From contig NC_066581.1 of NCBI RefSeq assembly GCF_024323335.1, positions 33,166,699-33,230,698 of the forward strand: a stretch of DNA of 64,000 bases, given 5' to 3'. The translations under genes and the position numbers were made by a program. This DNA comes from Lathyrus oleraceus. Lineage: Eukaryota; Streptophyta; Magnoliopsida; Fabales; Fabaceae. The notes under the pieces were generated by a model. That model saw nothing but the letters and a program-made list of their open reading frames with translations. It had not been told where the DNA came from and ran no database searches. The first letter of the stretch is position 1. Each line of letters begins with the position of its first letter. Below, in pieces: positions 10,826 through 22,221 of this stretch.

Positions 10826-11690
10826 TCATGCCTGTCAGCATCGGCAGAAAAATAGAGGCGACGCATGGGCCAATGACACTTGCTGGGGATAACCAAGGTG
10901 GGTCATGAACAATCTTCAGTCTGAGTACTGGAAACAACTTCTAGCTTATCACTTGGGATACCGAGAATGTTTTATGCTTACATGCGTATGTTTGAATCTT
11001 TCAATGGCGTAATGCTCCATGAAAATGGAAATGCTACGCGATTTGGGAGGATGCAATGCAATATGATTCTACATGCAGGGATGCGAAATGCTGGGTAGAA
11101 TGCCAAGCTGAGGCAAGGGGATCTACTGGGGAAATGATCACCATCTTCTGAACTCTGGCAAGGCTGTTGGAGATGCGCAGCGCAAAGAAATCTGTGGGGA
11201 AATGACCCGCCACACGGTGTTCTAGCAATGACGAAATACCGAGATTCTGACTGGGGAGAGAACGACATTGAACACCTGCTGTTGGGGAAAGCGATAGTGG
11301 TTCTGGCAACCACGATCTGCGAGAGATGACTCAACAGGGGAAGCAAACACTGATACGGTACCGAGGTTCTGCTTCAAGGAAAGAAACCATGGATCTGGCA
11401 TTGGGATTATCGATCTGGCCTCGAACTCTAAGGAGCAACCACTTCTGCTAGGAAGATACAGTCTGGCACTGTCAACTCCGCTGGGGATATATAGTCTGGC
11501 ACTGTCAACTCTACTGGGGAGTGTATGTCCTGAAACAAACGCTTGGGGAAGTACAGTGGTGAGAACCTGCTGGGGATTGAAGAATCCAACACTCTGATCA
11601 GCTCTGCAGGGATAAGACACCGGATTCGTCTGTTGGCGACTTCACTGGGGAAGATATTCACGATCATCTGCAGGGGATTTTAAGGAAATG
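10826..11690 (-). repeat. tRNA-3'-end-like repeats in A 3' UTR
   Basis: About 14 scattered copies, seen on the + strand as NCTGCTGGGGANAT-like words (for example 11477-11491, 11509-11523, 11567-11580, 11640-11655), that is TCCCCAGCAGAGT on the element's sense strand. The copy at 11634-11651 extends through GGCGACTTCACTGGGGAA and so matches nearly the whole primer-site complement. Spacing is irregular. Confidence 0.7.
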
Positions 11691-12169
11691 CCCCGAGGGT
11701 ACCTGTTCTGAATAGACGATCCAAAGCACTTAAAATTTACAGCAATTTTAAATGTTTATTGAGCATGAACCTGTCAAGCCCTTATGTGTCATGATGCAAT
11801 GTTTATCAAAAATTCGGACGTCATTTTTGCAAACAAAACAGTAAAATGAAAACAGAGATATACTGAATAACATGATTTTATTGATTGAATGGCCTCTGAA
11901 TAGGCATTTACATCAGGAAGCAATCCCTGGAAAGAGGTAATCGCACAAAAGATAAAAACAGAAATTAATCTAATGGCAATGTGAAATGGATTTCTATTGG
12001 GTTCCAATTCTGCTATGACTTGCTCGTCTTCAAGATCCTCCAGATGATCAGCCTTCTGAAAAGGTGATTGGACTGTTTCCTACCTTTCGAAAATTTCCAA
12101 TCATCGACATGAGATGAGATTCAGAACTAACTCAGAACGCAGTCATTCGCTTAATCCCTAACTTTTGCC
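11691..12169 (-). other. 3' UTR of A, no gene seen
   Basis: Non-coding stretch between the tRNA-like repeats and the hairpin array. The equivalent in C is 18070-18626, clearly similar in sequence. Only a short chance reading frame is present. Confidence 0.6.
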
Positions 12170-12357
12170 TGGATCGCCCTTTTCGGGTTTTCAATCCACC
12201 GGGATACCCATTTTTGCCTAAGTTGCCTTTTCAGGTTTTCAACTTACCGGGTGTACGATCTTTTCATTTTTAATCCCTAATTTTTTCCCGAACCTTTTCA
12301 TTTTCTTGGTTCGTCGGGATGCCCATTTTTTCCTGGACTATTCTTTTTACTGTCCAG
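12170..12357 (-). promoter_or_regulatory. Four-hairpin array after pol stop, unit A
   Basis: Arms on the + strand: 12170-12176/12192-12198, 12219-12225/12240-12246 (perfect 7 bp), 12289-12294/12308-12313 and 12333-12338/12352-12357. The first arm lies 10 bases after the pol stop codon. Compared with D and C, several stem positions change on both sides so that pairing is kept. Probably a cis-acting RNA element; function unknown. Confidence 0.8.
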
Positions 12358-12367
12358 CGGGTCTATT

Positions 12368-14621
12368 TTATGCGAAGTATTTTTTAACTGCGTCTGAGTT
12401 CACAGGGGAAGTGAAGTTTTCACCATCCATAGTTGCAAGCATTAAGGCCCCACCATCAAAAACCTTGGTGACAATATACGATCCATCATAGTTAGGAGTC
12501 CACTTGCCCCTGTGATCTGTCTGAGGAGGAAGGATCCTTTTCAACACTAAATCTCCGACTTGGAAACAACGAGGACGCACTTTCTGATCAAAGGCTCTCT
12601 TCATCCGACTCTGATACAACTGCCCATGACAAATGGCTGCCATTCGCTTCTCTTCGATAAGACTCAACTCATTGAACCTTGTCCGAATCCATTCGGCTTC
12701 GTCTAACTTGACATCCAACAAGACTCTTAGAGAAGGAATCTCCACTTCAACAGGTAGGACTGCTTCCATACCATACACCAGGGAGTAAGGGGTTGCCCCG
12801 GTCGATGTACGTACTGAAGTGCGGTACCCATGCAAGGCGAAAGGTAGCATCTCATGCCAATCTCTGTACGTGATGACCATCTTCTGCACAATCTTCTTTA
12901 TGTTCTTATTTGCCGCCTCAACAGCGCCGTTCATCTTAGGGCGGTAAGGGGAAGAATTGTGATGCTGAATGTTGAAGTTCTGACACAACTCCTTCATCAT
13001 TTTGTTGTTGAGATTAGAACCATTATCAGTAATGATTCTTTCGGGAATCCCATAGCGACAAATGATTTCTTTCTTGATGAAACGGGCAACCACATGTCTG
13101 GTGACATTCGCGAACGACGCTGCCTCGACCCACTTGGTGAAATAGTCGATGGCAACAAGGATGAAGCGATGCCCATTGGAAGCAGTCGGCTCAATCTTTC
13201 CAATCATGTCAATACCCCACATAGAAAACGGCCACGGCGAAGACATCACATTCAGAGGATTCGGCGGTACATGCACCTTATCAGCATAAATCTGGCATTT
13301 ATGACACTTCCGAGCATATTTGAAGCAATCTGATTCCATGGTCATCCAGTAATAACCCGCTCTCAATAATTTCTTAGCCATTGCATGTCCGCCGACATGA
13401 GTACCGAAGGAACCTTCATGAACTTCCTGCATTAACATGTCCGCCTCGTGTCTGTCCACGCATCTGAGCAAAACCATGTCGAAGTTCCTCTTATACAACA
13501 CATCGTCTTTGTTCAAGAAGAAACTGCCTGCCAATCTTCTCAAAGTCTTTCTGTCATTGTTGGATGCCCCTGCAGGGTACTCTTGATTCTTCAGAAAGCA
13601 CTTGATATCGTGATACCAAGGCTTGTCATCGACTACCAGTTCAGCAGCAAACACATATGCGGCCCTATCAAGGCGTATCACATCGATCCTGGGAGCATGG
13701 TTCCAGCGAATTACCTTGATCATGGAGGATAGAGTAGCAAGTGCGTCTGCCATCTGGTTCTCATCACGAGGTATATGATACAATTTTACTGTTGTGAAGA
13801 AAGTCAACAGTCTTCTCGTGTAATCTCTGTAGGGGACCAGAGTGGGTTGGAGAGTATTCCAATCACCATTTACTTGATTGATCACCAGAGCTGAATCTCC
13901 GAAGATGTCCATAGTCTTGATTCTCAGATCAATGGCTTGCTCAATACCCAAGATACATGCCTCGTACTCAGCTTCATTATTTGTGCACTCAAAAGTCAAA
14001 CGAGCGGTGAAAGGTATGTGGGCACCTTTCGGAGTTGTAATGACAACACCAATTCCACTTCCTCTAGCATTGACAGCCCCATCAAACAACAAAGTCCACT
14101 TTTCATTTGGATCAGGTCCCTCCTCAACAACTGGCTCTTCACAGTCTTTCATCTTGAGGAACATGATGTCTTCATCAGGGAATTCAAACTTCATCGGCTC
14201 ATAATCATCAATCGGCTGCTCGGCAAGGTAGTCTGACAGAATACTACCTTTGATGGCCTTCTGTGACGTGTACTGAATATCATACTCTGTTAAAATCATT
14301 TGCCAACGAGCGACACGTCCGGTGAGAGCCGGCTTCTCAAAGATGTACTTCACTGGATCCATCTTAGAAATCAACAAGGTAGTATGGTTCAACATATACT
14401 GTCTCAGTCGGCGAGCAGCCCAGGCCAAAGCACAACAAGTTTTCTCAAGCTGCGAATATTTGATTTCACAGTCGGTAAACTTTTTGCTAAGGTAGTATAT
14501 GGCATGCTCTTTTCGACCAGACTCGTCATGCTGTCCCAATACACACCCCATCGAGTTCTCGGTCACTGACAGGTACATTATCAGAGGTCTCCCAGGAATT
14601 GGAGGTATAAGGATTGGAGGT
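12368..14621 (-). CDS. pol: Pol of unit A, C-terminal part: RNase H, second RNase H, integrase
   Basis: Continuation of the pol frame interrupted by element C at 14621/14622. In order from the right: the end of the RT/RNase H domain (GCVLGQHDESG, IYYLSKKF), an archaeal-type second RNase H typical of Tat elements (LFDGAVNARGSG, CTNNEAEYEA, FGDSALV), an integrase zinc finger (H-H-C-C, ending CHKCQ), and the integrase core with Asp in WGIDMIG, Asp in ITDNGSN and Glu in NGAVEAANKN. The C-terminal segment includes KWTPNYDGSY. No chromodomain is present. The frame is open to the TAA at 12368-12370. Pol makes cDNA and integrates it; this copy cannot be expressed as a whole because C interrupts it. 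Confidence 0.9.
14617..14621. repeat. Target site duplication of element C, left
   Basis: GAGGT directly before the LTR start, matching GAGGT at 25093-25097 after the other LTR. Five bases is the usual Ty3/gypsy duplication length. Confidence 0.95.
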
Positions 14622-16317
14622 TGTCGCAACCTGAAAAATACAGTGCGCCAAAAAAAAACAACTGGCGAAAGAAAAAGACAGAAGAGTCGCCACCGTGCGT
14701 TATTCATCCCAAAGGAGGGAAAGGAAACGCTCGAAGTAAACCTGAAAAAGGAAAGAACAAGACGGGGTCTCGCAATCAAATCTTGGGTTCGGGAGTCGAG
14801 TATGCGAAGGGAAGGTATTAGCACCCCTACGCATCCGTAGTACTCTACGGGATCCACTTTTGTAGTTTTCGTCTAAAGGGTGTGGGTTTATCTTGTGCTG
14901 TTTGCCAAAAAAAAAAGGGTTAAATGAAAATGACTCGCGCGGATGTCGCATCCACTGCATACGTATCTCATCTGAATATGAGAATCAGAGTCTTCGTAGC
15001 TCGGCTACCTATGGGTTGGGGGGGATGTGTGCTCGCTAAGACATCGCGTCTTATGCCTACGTATCTCATCCGGCCTGAGAATCAGAGCAAAACGTAGTTC
15101 GGCTAACTACGGGGTTGTGGATTGGGTTTTGGACGAACGACGTCACTACGCAATCTACCGGATGCTCGACCTTTGGAGACCTACTCGCCTGTAGTAGAAG
15201 GAGTTAACGTGTTGCTTTGGGTTTTAGGGTTTGGGATGCTCGAGGGCAAAAAGGCAGTCCTTGATGAAGGAACCGCGCTACCTGCAGGGATACGAACACA
15301 AAACACAAAACATGTATCTTGAGGTAAACACAAAAACATTGCCTCCTATCGAGGTCTTCCAGCTAGGAAAGCAGTAAAATGCGGGAAAAATGTAAAAGTA
15401 CCACGCGGATAAAGATCCGAAGTAACAACAATTAGAGGAACAAGAAACCCAGAGATCTCTCAAGCTGGTACCATCAAAGAAGGCGAGTCAGTACAGGTAA
15501 TCGGAATAAACCTCCAGGGGTTATCCCACAAATAAAGTGGGAAACCACGCAAGTTATCCCTGCAAAAGTCATGTGAGCCCTCACAAAAACTCAACAAAAG
15601 GGTTAGTGAAACACCATAAGCATTTTTTTCATGAATAACAGTATGGTTTCAGAAACCTCAAACCCTGTGGCATACACTCAAAAATTAAACGGTTAAACAT
15701 TCAAGGCATTGTTTATACATTCATATACATATTAAACCCCTGGGCGAAAAACCTAATGAAATTCATCCATCATACCTCATACATTCAGAGTATTCAACTT
15801 CAAAGCAAAAGGTAATGGGAATAAAGGCAAACCTGATTGGAGAGCTTGATTGAAATTGAGTTGCACCCGTGAGGTTTACAAAACAATCTTCAGGGTTTAT
15901 GTGAGGCAGAGGTGATTCTGTGTAGTTGAGTTCCCTTCGGGGTTTGGAGGCTGCTCTGAACTCCGTTAGGTCTTCTCTCACTATCTTTTTCCTCAGGGTT
16001 TTGTTCCAAGGAAACCTCAGAGTATTTTGCTTCTCTTCAAAATCCCCCTTTGTTCTATGTTCTCTCAAGTGAAGCCTTGATATTTATAGACTGAATTTCA
16101 TGGTTTTGTGGGCTCAAATGAGAGAGACCCAAGTCCAAAATTTTTTATTATATTTTATTTATCTAATTATATATTTAATTAATTAATTAATAAATTTTTT
16201 TTTTTTCGTTTTTTTTTTAATTTTTAATTTTTAATTTTTTTTGGATCTAATTCTAATTGACAATATGAAATGCTAAATGAATGCATGAATGAGGAGGGCA
16301 AATTTTGGGGTGTTACA
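14622..16317 (-). repeat. 3' LTR of element C
   Basis: 1,696 bp, TGTAACACCCC to GGTTGCGACA on the - strand. TATA box at 16081-16088 (- strand). T-rich tract at 16140-16240. Primer-site-like motif at 14684-14693; conserved hairpins at 14966-14983 and 15064-15080. A reading frame that starts in this LTR runs through into A's pol, but it is only a chance fusion. Confidence 0.95.
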
Positions 16318-16334
16318 GCTGCCCCTATTCAATC
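16318..16334 (-). promoter_or_regulatory. Polypurine tract of element C
   Basis: Same GATTGAATAGGGGCAGC as in A, directly at the LTR border. Confidence 0.85.
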
Positions 16335-16479
16335 ATCAGCTAAACCGAGTAGGATGAAAGCGAACAGCTTATCAGACAAACGGGGTGAGCTGTGATTGAA
16401 TACCAAAGATAGATCGAAAATTTGCGCTCCGAGAACACCACAAAAACGCGGAAACACACCGCGTTGTTTATCTTTCTTC

Positions 16480-16865
16480 CGATCCTCTGGCTTAATCTGG
16501 AGTTTCGATCCTCTGGCTGAACCTATACTCAATTTAGTCCTCTGGTTGGATATTAATTTTGATCCTCGGGCTGGATACGATTTTGATCTTCTGGCTAGAT
16601 CTTCTTCGATCTTCTGGCTAGATCTCCTCCGTTTCGATTCTCTGGCTGAATCTATTTCCTTTGATTCTCTGGCTGAATCTACTTCGATCTTCTGGCTAGA
16701 TCTGAATTGTTTCGATTCTCTGGCTGAATCTATTTCCGGTCTTCGGGCTAGACCTGACTTCGATCTTCTGGCTAGATCTTCTTCGATCTTCTGGCTAGAT
16801 CTCCTTTGTTTCGATTCTCTGGCTGAATCTACTTCGATCTTCTGGCTAGATCTGGATTGTTTTGA
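16480..16865 (-). repeat. Short-unit tandem array in C 3' UTR
   Basis: About 20 degenerate copies of an 18-24 bp unit of the type TTCGATCTTCTGGCTAGATC. It is unlike the arrays of A and D in sequence. Both strands appear to encode a Ser/Arg/Leu-rich peptide, which is an artefact of the repeat. Confidence 0.85.
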
Positions 16866-17083
16866 TGATAAATTCCCGTCATTAGGATCCCGCATCTGAG
16901 GCATGCGCTGGTTGACCCTCTTTTGAAATCTACACCCAACCTTCATATTAGATATGCAGCTTCGAGAATATTCCACTTTTGGACTTCGTACATATTCTTC
17001 GGGCTAGAACATGTTGTAACGACTCCTCAATTAGACTTGCTAGGGAAATAAAGCTTGTAGGCGACTTCACTGGGGAATCTTAA

Positions 17084-17395
17084 AATTGAGCCTCAGGCTG
17101 ACTCTTGGGAAAACGATTCTCAGGCTGAATCTTCAAAAATGACCCTCATGCTGGATCACGGGAAAACGATTCTCAGGCTGAATTTTCAAAAAGTGACCCT
17201 CATGCTGGATCACGGGAAAACGATTCTCAGGCTGAATCTTCAAAATGACCCTCAGGCTGGATCACTGGAAAACGATTCTCAGGCTGAATCTTCAAAATGA
17301 CCCTCAGGTTGGATCACTGGAAAAAGATTCTCAGGCTGAATCTTCAAAATGACCCTCAGGCTGGATCACTCACGCTTGATCCTCTGGCTGGATCT
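17084..17395 (-). repeat. Tandem array of about 52 bp in C 3' UTR
   Basis: About six copies of a unit containing GATTCTCAGGCTGAATCTTC and GACCCTCAGGCTGGATCA. A second array distinct from 16480-16865 although both use GGCTGGAT/GGCTGAAT words. Confidence 0.85.
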
Positions 17396-17489
17396 CATGA
17401 CCTTGGTTGTAAAGTAATTCTTCAGTCTGCTTGGAAGAACCTGTTTATCAGCTTATGTGTATGCTTGATATGATATGCATGCAAATGCA

Positions 17490-18070
17490 AATGTTATGCA
17501 TGGTGTAAAAAGAAATCTGCTTGGGGAAGCAAACTCCGGTAGGGAACAGATCGCTGTATCAATCCTTGAATGCTCTGTGGGGAATGATCCGTCTGCCGGG
17601 ACCAATGAGCCACCAAAAATAAATTAGCTGCTTGAAAAGTTGACCTTGCGGGGGGAGTATCAACTATGGAAACTTTGTTCGGCGAGGCTCTGTGAGGAGA
17701 GTCTGTGGGGAAAACACTTCTTGGGGAAATGTCGTAGGAAACGATCTTTGCTGGGGATATGAACTTGCTAATCGCCCTCAAGCTGGGGATTAACAAATCT
17801 GTTAAAAATAATCTGCTGGGGATGAGATGAACACTGGGAACACCACCCTCTTGTTCGTTGGGTATGCAACCACTCCGCTGTTGCTAGGAAGATACAGTCT
17901 GACACCGTCAACTCCGCTGGGGATATATAGTCTGGATACTGTCAACTCTACTGGGGATAGACAGTATGGATACTGTCAATTCTGCTGGGGATAGACAGTC
18001 TGGATACTGTCAATTCTGTTGGGGAACATGCTCTGCTGAGGAGAGACTTTGTCAACCGCTTGGGGATGAG
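17490..18070 (-). repeat. tRNA-3'-end-like repeats in C 3' UTR
   Basis: About 13 copies seen on the + strand as TCTGCTGGGGATA-like words, for example 17912-17926, 17946-17960, 17979-17993 and 18014-18028, several linked by CAGTCTGGATACTGTCAA. A further copy at 17060-17077 reads GGCGACTTCACTGGGGAA. On the sense strand these match the 3' end of the primer tRNA. Confidence 0.7.
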
Positions 18071-18626
18071 GATTCATGACTTGGCATCCGGTTCCTGTGA
18101 CCTGCAACCAAAAATACACGTATGCCTCGGGGGAATTACTCGGTTTGAATTCACCGTTCGGGATTAAGCACATTCAAAGCAATTTTAAATGTTTTCCTAT
18201 GCAAATCATCTTCAAAAGCCACCATTATGTTCATATGCAATATGTTTTATCAAAAATTCGGACATTTTTGCAAACAAACTGATAAATGAAAAATAAAGAG
18301 GCTCTTTAACTGAATTATTCGACTCTTAATGGGGAGAAAATTTGTGCCTGGAATAGGCGAGGGTATCAGGAAGCTGATCCCTGAAAAGAGGTGATCGCTA
18401 TAAAAAGAGCAAGAGAAATTGTCCTAATGGCAATGTGGAAACGGGGTCCCACTGAGTTTCGACTCTGCTATGGCTCGTATGTCCTCAAAACGCTCTGCTC
18501 ATCTTGCTTTCTGAAGTGGATGATTAGTCGATCTTTAACCTTCGAAGATTGCCGGATTGAATGAAACGGTGATATAACACTGATGAACTCAGATCACAGC
18601 CATTCGCTTATTCCCTAACTTTTGCC

Positions 18627-18820
18627 TGGATCGCCCCCTTTTTCGGGTTTTCAATCCACCGGGATACCCATTTTTGCCTGAGCCGCCCTTTTGGGTTTTC
18701 GACTCACCGGGTGTACTCTTTTTTTTATATATCCCTAATTTTTGCCCGAACCTCTTTATTCTTTTTTTTGGTTCGTCGGGATGCCCCTTTTTTGCCTGGA
18801 CTATTCTTTTTACTGTCCAG
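18627..18820 (-). promoter_or_regulatory. Four-hairpin array after pol stop, element C
   Basis: Arms on the + strand: 18627-18633/18652-18658, 18679-18685/18700-18706, 18747-18752/18770-18775 and 18796-18801/18815-18820. The last ends 10 bases after the pol stop codon at 18831-18833, as in A. It is kept although most of pol has been deleted. Confidence 0.8.
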
Positions 18821-18830
18821 CGGGTCTATT

Positions 18831-20098
18831 TTATGCGAAATATTTTTTAACCGCGTCTGAGTTAATAGGGGACGGGAATCCTTCGCCCTCCATGGTTGTT
18901 AGCGTCAAAGCTCCGTTAGATAAAACTCTTTTAACCACGTATGGACCCTCATAGTTCGGTGTCCATTTGCCCCTGTGATCTGTGTTGGGAGGAAGAAATC
19001 TTTTGAGTACCATTTCACCGACTTGATACCCCCGAGGGCGCACTTTTTAACCAAATGCTTTCTTCATTCGTCTTTGACCGAGATACGTCAGTTCTGGGTA
19101 CGTAGTTCCAGCATAGAACCATTTCCCTGTTGTTTTGATTGATGACCAAAGTTGAGTCCCCGTATACATCCAGGGATTTAATCTGTATTTTGACGGCTTC
19201 CTCAAGTCTTAGGATACAAGCTTCGTATTCGGCTTCATTGTTGGTGCAGGGAAAAGTTATTCTGGCACCAAATGGCATATGAACCCCCTTCCGGTGTGAT
19301 CAATACTACACCAACTCCGCGACCATTGACGTGGACCGCCCCATCAAACATCATAACCCATTTGGATTCAGGGTCAGGCCCCTCCTCCGGGAGTGGTTCC
19401 TCTCAATCTTTCGATTTGAGAACATGATGTCCTCATCAGGAAAGTCAAACCTCATAGGTTGGTAATCATCAATCGGTTGCTCTGCAAGATAGTCTGACAA
19501 GACACTTCCCTTGATGGCTTTTTGTGAAGTGTATTGGATGTCATACTCTGTCAGTATCATTTGTCACCTAGTAACCTTTCCGGTAAGTGATGGCTTTTCA
19601 AAAATATATTTGACTGGATCCATTTTTGATATCAATAGAGTCGTGTGAGTCAACATATACTGCCTTAGTCGGCGAGCAGCCCATGCCAAAGCGCGGCAAG
19701 TTTTCTCGAGCAATGAGTATCTTTGTTCACAGTCGGTAAACTTTTGCTAAGGTAGTATATTGCATGCTCTTTTCGACCTGACTCGTCATGCTGACCGAGC
19801 ACACAACCCATTGACCTTTCTAACACAGTCAAGTACATGATCAACGGTTTTTTTTCTCTCGGCATGTAGACTGGCCCCGACCTTGATCTCTTTCTTGTCG
19901 TCTTCGGTACCAACGTTGATGGTCTCAACCACCTCCTGATAAGGTGTAATAGCTCGGTCCTCCTGTTTCAACAATCTGGCTAACCCTTCAGGCAATTCAC
20001 AATCTTCCTCAACCCCTTCTTCGGCTTGATAGATAGGATTGTCGAAGTCATACTTGGCCATAGCAGTGTCGTTAGCAGTGAGATCCGAGTGGTCGGCT
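18831..20098 (-). pseudogene. pol: Pol remnant of element C, RT and integrase core deleted
   Basis: Starts at the intron's 3' splice site with the linker that precedes RT (FDNPIYQAEEG, EDCELPEGLARLL), then jumps at about 19880 to RNase H (PLIMYLTV, GCVLGQHDESG). All RT motifs, including the YVDD box seen in A, are absent. RNase H is frameshifted after IYYLSK. The second RNase H keeps CTNNEAEYEA and GDSTLVINQ (about 19240-19140), then the frame passes directly to the integrase C-terminus (RPRGYQVGEMVLKRF, KWTPNYEGPYVV) at 19043-18831. The zinc finger and catalytic triad of integrase are gone. Confidence 0.88.
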
Positions 20099-20374
20099 CT
20101 GCATGATGGAGGATCATGCTTTACCTTAGAATGAGAGATTTTTTTTTGAAAGAAAGGAAAAACGAAAAAAGAAACATTGCCATTCTTTGTAAAAAGTAAA
20201 AAAAAAAACTGAAAGAAAGAGAACACAAAATTGTTTGCAAAAGCCGTCCTTTATTGATGATAAAAATAATTGCGAAATGTAACTAAATGGATGGCCCTAC
20301 AAATGAGCCGTTACACCTTGGGCAAAGTGTAAGACTTTATTATGCATGTAATAAAGGAAAACAATAAAAATCAC
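20099..20374 (-). other. Predicted gag/pol intron, element C (276 bp)
   Basis: The 5' splice site GA|GTGATT overlaps the gag stop TGA (20371-20373); the 3' splice site is CATGCAG|A at 20099. Joining the exons keeps the reading frame from Gag into the pre-RT linker. Unit A has the same arrangement. A partially spliced intron in this part of the element is a known Ogre feature. Confidence 0.7.
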
Positions 20375-22221
20375 TCTTTCAGTAGAGTAACCCGGACGGT
20401 TTTTTCAGACGACCAATTGTCGAGTTTTTCTCCTGGGACACACGGGCGAATCCAGCTATCTACGTCACAGTTTCCGTCAACCTTGTCTTCATCTGCAGCA
20501 TTGACGATGTGGGGAGAAACCAAACCCCCACTGGAGAGAGTACCGGTTTCATTCTTCTGAGATCCCGGAGCATACCCCAATCCAAACTTGTCTTCTTTGA
20601 TGACTGGCTCCACAAATTTGCCCCAGCCTTGGGCATTACCAGCTTCAACCACTTCGACAACATTAATCCCCTGCCCGCCGTGAGCCGGCATCGGGTTCTG
20701 GATAACATTAGGCACCGGAGCAAAATTGATAGCCTGGGCATCTCTCAAATCTTGTACCTTTAACTGGAGAGCCTTGCAATTATCTGTAGTATGGCCAGGT
20801 GCGTTGGAGTGAAAAGCACATCTGGCGTTGACATCATAACCTCTAGGCAAATTATTGGGATCGATTGGCGGAGCCAGAGTTCTCAACGTAACCAGATTCA
20901 TGTCAATCAGCTTGGGAAGTAATACTGAATAAGGCATTGGGATTGGCTCGATGACCCGGTCCGTCTGCCTTGGGCGTTGTTGATAATGTCTCTGTTGACC
21001 CGGATTACCTCCTTGTTGTTGATTGTTGTACCTGGGTTGTTGTTGCGGATGATATTGCGGTTGAGGAACAGGTGTTGGAATGGTGACTGCGGCCACTTGA
21101 TCTTGATAGTAATTAGGGCGTCCTCTACCTCTGCCTTTGCCGGCATACACAACGCTTGCCTCACCTTCTTTTCTTCGCTGACCGTTACCAGCAAACGGTC
21201 TCTTGGGACCTGATGAGTTGGAAGCACTATTGTCTTGAATTCGGCCCATCTTCAACAGACTCTCGATTCTTTCTCCAGCAATTACTATCTCTGCAAAGCT
21301 GATTGACGGGCAAGCAGCCAATCTCTCAATATAATTGCCTTGAAGAGTGTTCATGAACATGTCCGCCATCTCCCTTTCAGACATAGGGGGTTGGACGGAC
21401 GCAGCAATCTGTCTCCAACGCTGAGCATACTCTCTAAAGGTCTCATTGGCAGTCTGGGACATACCTTGCAACAAGGTCCGATTTGGAGCCATGTCCAAGT
21501 TGTATTGATATTGCTTGATAAAAGCCTCTGCCAAGTCTTTCCAGCTCTTGATGGTAGTACGAGACAAATGAGAATACCATTCACGAGAAGCTCCAGTTAG
21601 ACTGTCTTCAAAATAGTACATCCACAGCTTTTCATCTTCCGTGTGAGCTCCCAACCTTCCCAGATAAGATTGGAGATGAGTGCGTGGGCAAGAAGCCCCG
21701 TTGTATTTCTCAAAAGTAGGGGGTTTGAACTTGTGAGGAATCCTTACTCCCTGAACCAGACCAAGATTTGTGACATCAAAGCCTAAGGAATTTTGAGACT
21801 CCAAAGATTTGAGCTTCTCAGCAAGCTCATCCATACGGCGAGTGGTCTCGAGGGCCTCGTCGTGCAAAGAAAATTGATCATACTGACAATCTTCAGTAAC
21901 GGGGTGCCCGTTAATCCGAATTCCTTGATTCACATTGTACCTTCCGCCAATACCATTTCCAACATTCCCCGTGTTGCCAACATTACCCGGGTTTCCATCA
22001 ACATTTGCGTTACCCGCGTTTCCAGTGTTCACAAGGTTATCAGCGTACCCAGGGTTACCAGGGTTCCCCTCAACATTTGGTATCTCCACCTCCGGATCGT
22101 GTCTCGGTTGCTCAACCAATTCCCTCAGCTTTTCCTGACCTTCTTCCATACCAGTCATCAATGTCATGAACTGATCCATCCTTTCACGCATATCAGCCAG
22201 CTCTTTCTGTACTTGGTCCAT
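20371..22221 (-). CDS. gag: Gag polyprotein of element C, protease lost
   Basis: Structural protein that forms the particle around the element RNA. The start is taken at the Met of MDQVQKELADMRERMDQFM, which aligns with the Gag start of unit A; the frame stays open for 85 further codons upstream, but that part has no family match. About 616 residues: N-terminal coiled coil, a Pro/Asn/Gly repeat region (NPGN, NTGN), the gag core (about 150-330, AFIKQYQYNLDMAPNRT, FREYAQRWRQ), a Gln-rich segment, and a Zn-knuckle-like CAFHSNAPGHTTDNC. After NPMPAHGGQGINVVE it continues at once with QGWGKFVEP, a segment that in protease-bearing Ogre elements follows the protease. No Asp-x-Gly active site exists. 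The tail DSWIRPCVPGE and NWSSE is shared with A. Confidence 0.88.
   Translation of the reverse strand: MDQVQKELADMRERMDQFMTLMTGMEEGQEKLRELVEQPRHDPEVEIPNVEGNPGNPGYADNLVNTGNAGNANVDGNPGNVGNTGNVGNGIGGRYNVNQGIRINGHPVTEDCQYDQFSLHDEALETTRRMDELAEKLKSLESQNSLGFDVTNLGLVQGVRIPHKFKPPTFEKYNGASCPRTHLQSYLGRLGAHTEDEKLWMYYFEDSLTGASREWYSHLSRTTIKSWKDLAEAFIKQYQYNLDMAPNRTLLQGMSQTANETFREYAQRWRQIAASVQPPMSEREMADMFMNTLQGNYIERLAACPSISFAEIVIAGERIESLLKMGRIQDNSASNSSGPKRPFAGNGQRRKEGEASVVYAGKGRGRGRPNYYQDQVAAVTIPTPVPQPQYHPQQQPRYNNQQQGGNPGQQRHYQQRPRQTDRVIEPIPMPYSVLLPKLIDMNLVTLRTLAPPIDPNNLPRGYDVNARCAFHSNAPGHTTDNCKALQLKVQDLRDAQAINFAPVPNVIQNPMPAHGGQGINVVEVVEAGNAQGWGKFVEPVIKEDKFGLGYAPGSQKNETGTLSSGGLVSPHIVNAADEDKVDGNCDVDSWIRPCVPGEKLDNWSSEKTVRVTLLKE

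Noticed and set aside
9716..10937. Repetitive protein-like frames (FRSKKFPTFRSMQ and FRPISDIQIEV types)
   Set aside because: Translations of the 68- and 36-bp arrays; open because the unit lengths suit, with no family features and no start context.
14622..14857. Long - strand frame starting MDPVEYYGC and running from LTR C into A's pol
   Set aside because: The start lies in the LTR; the same peptide appears at every A and C LTR end. The fusion with pol results only from the insertion point of C.
16329..16976. Frames of about 215 and 167 residues on both strands rich in Ser/Arg/Leu
   Set aside because: They cover the short tandem array of C; both strands are open for the same trivial reason.
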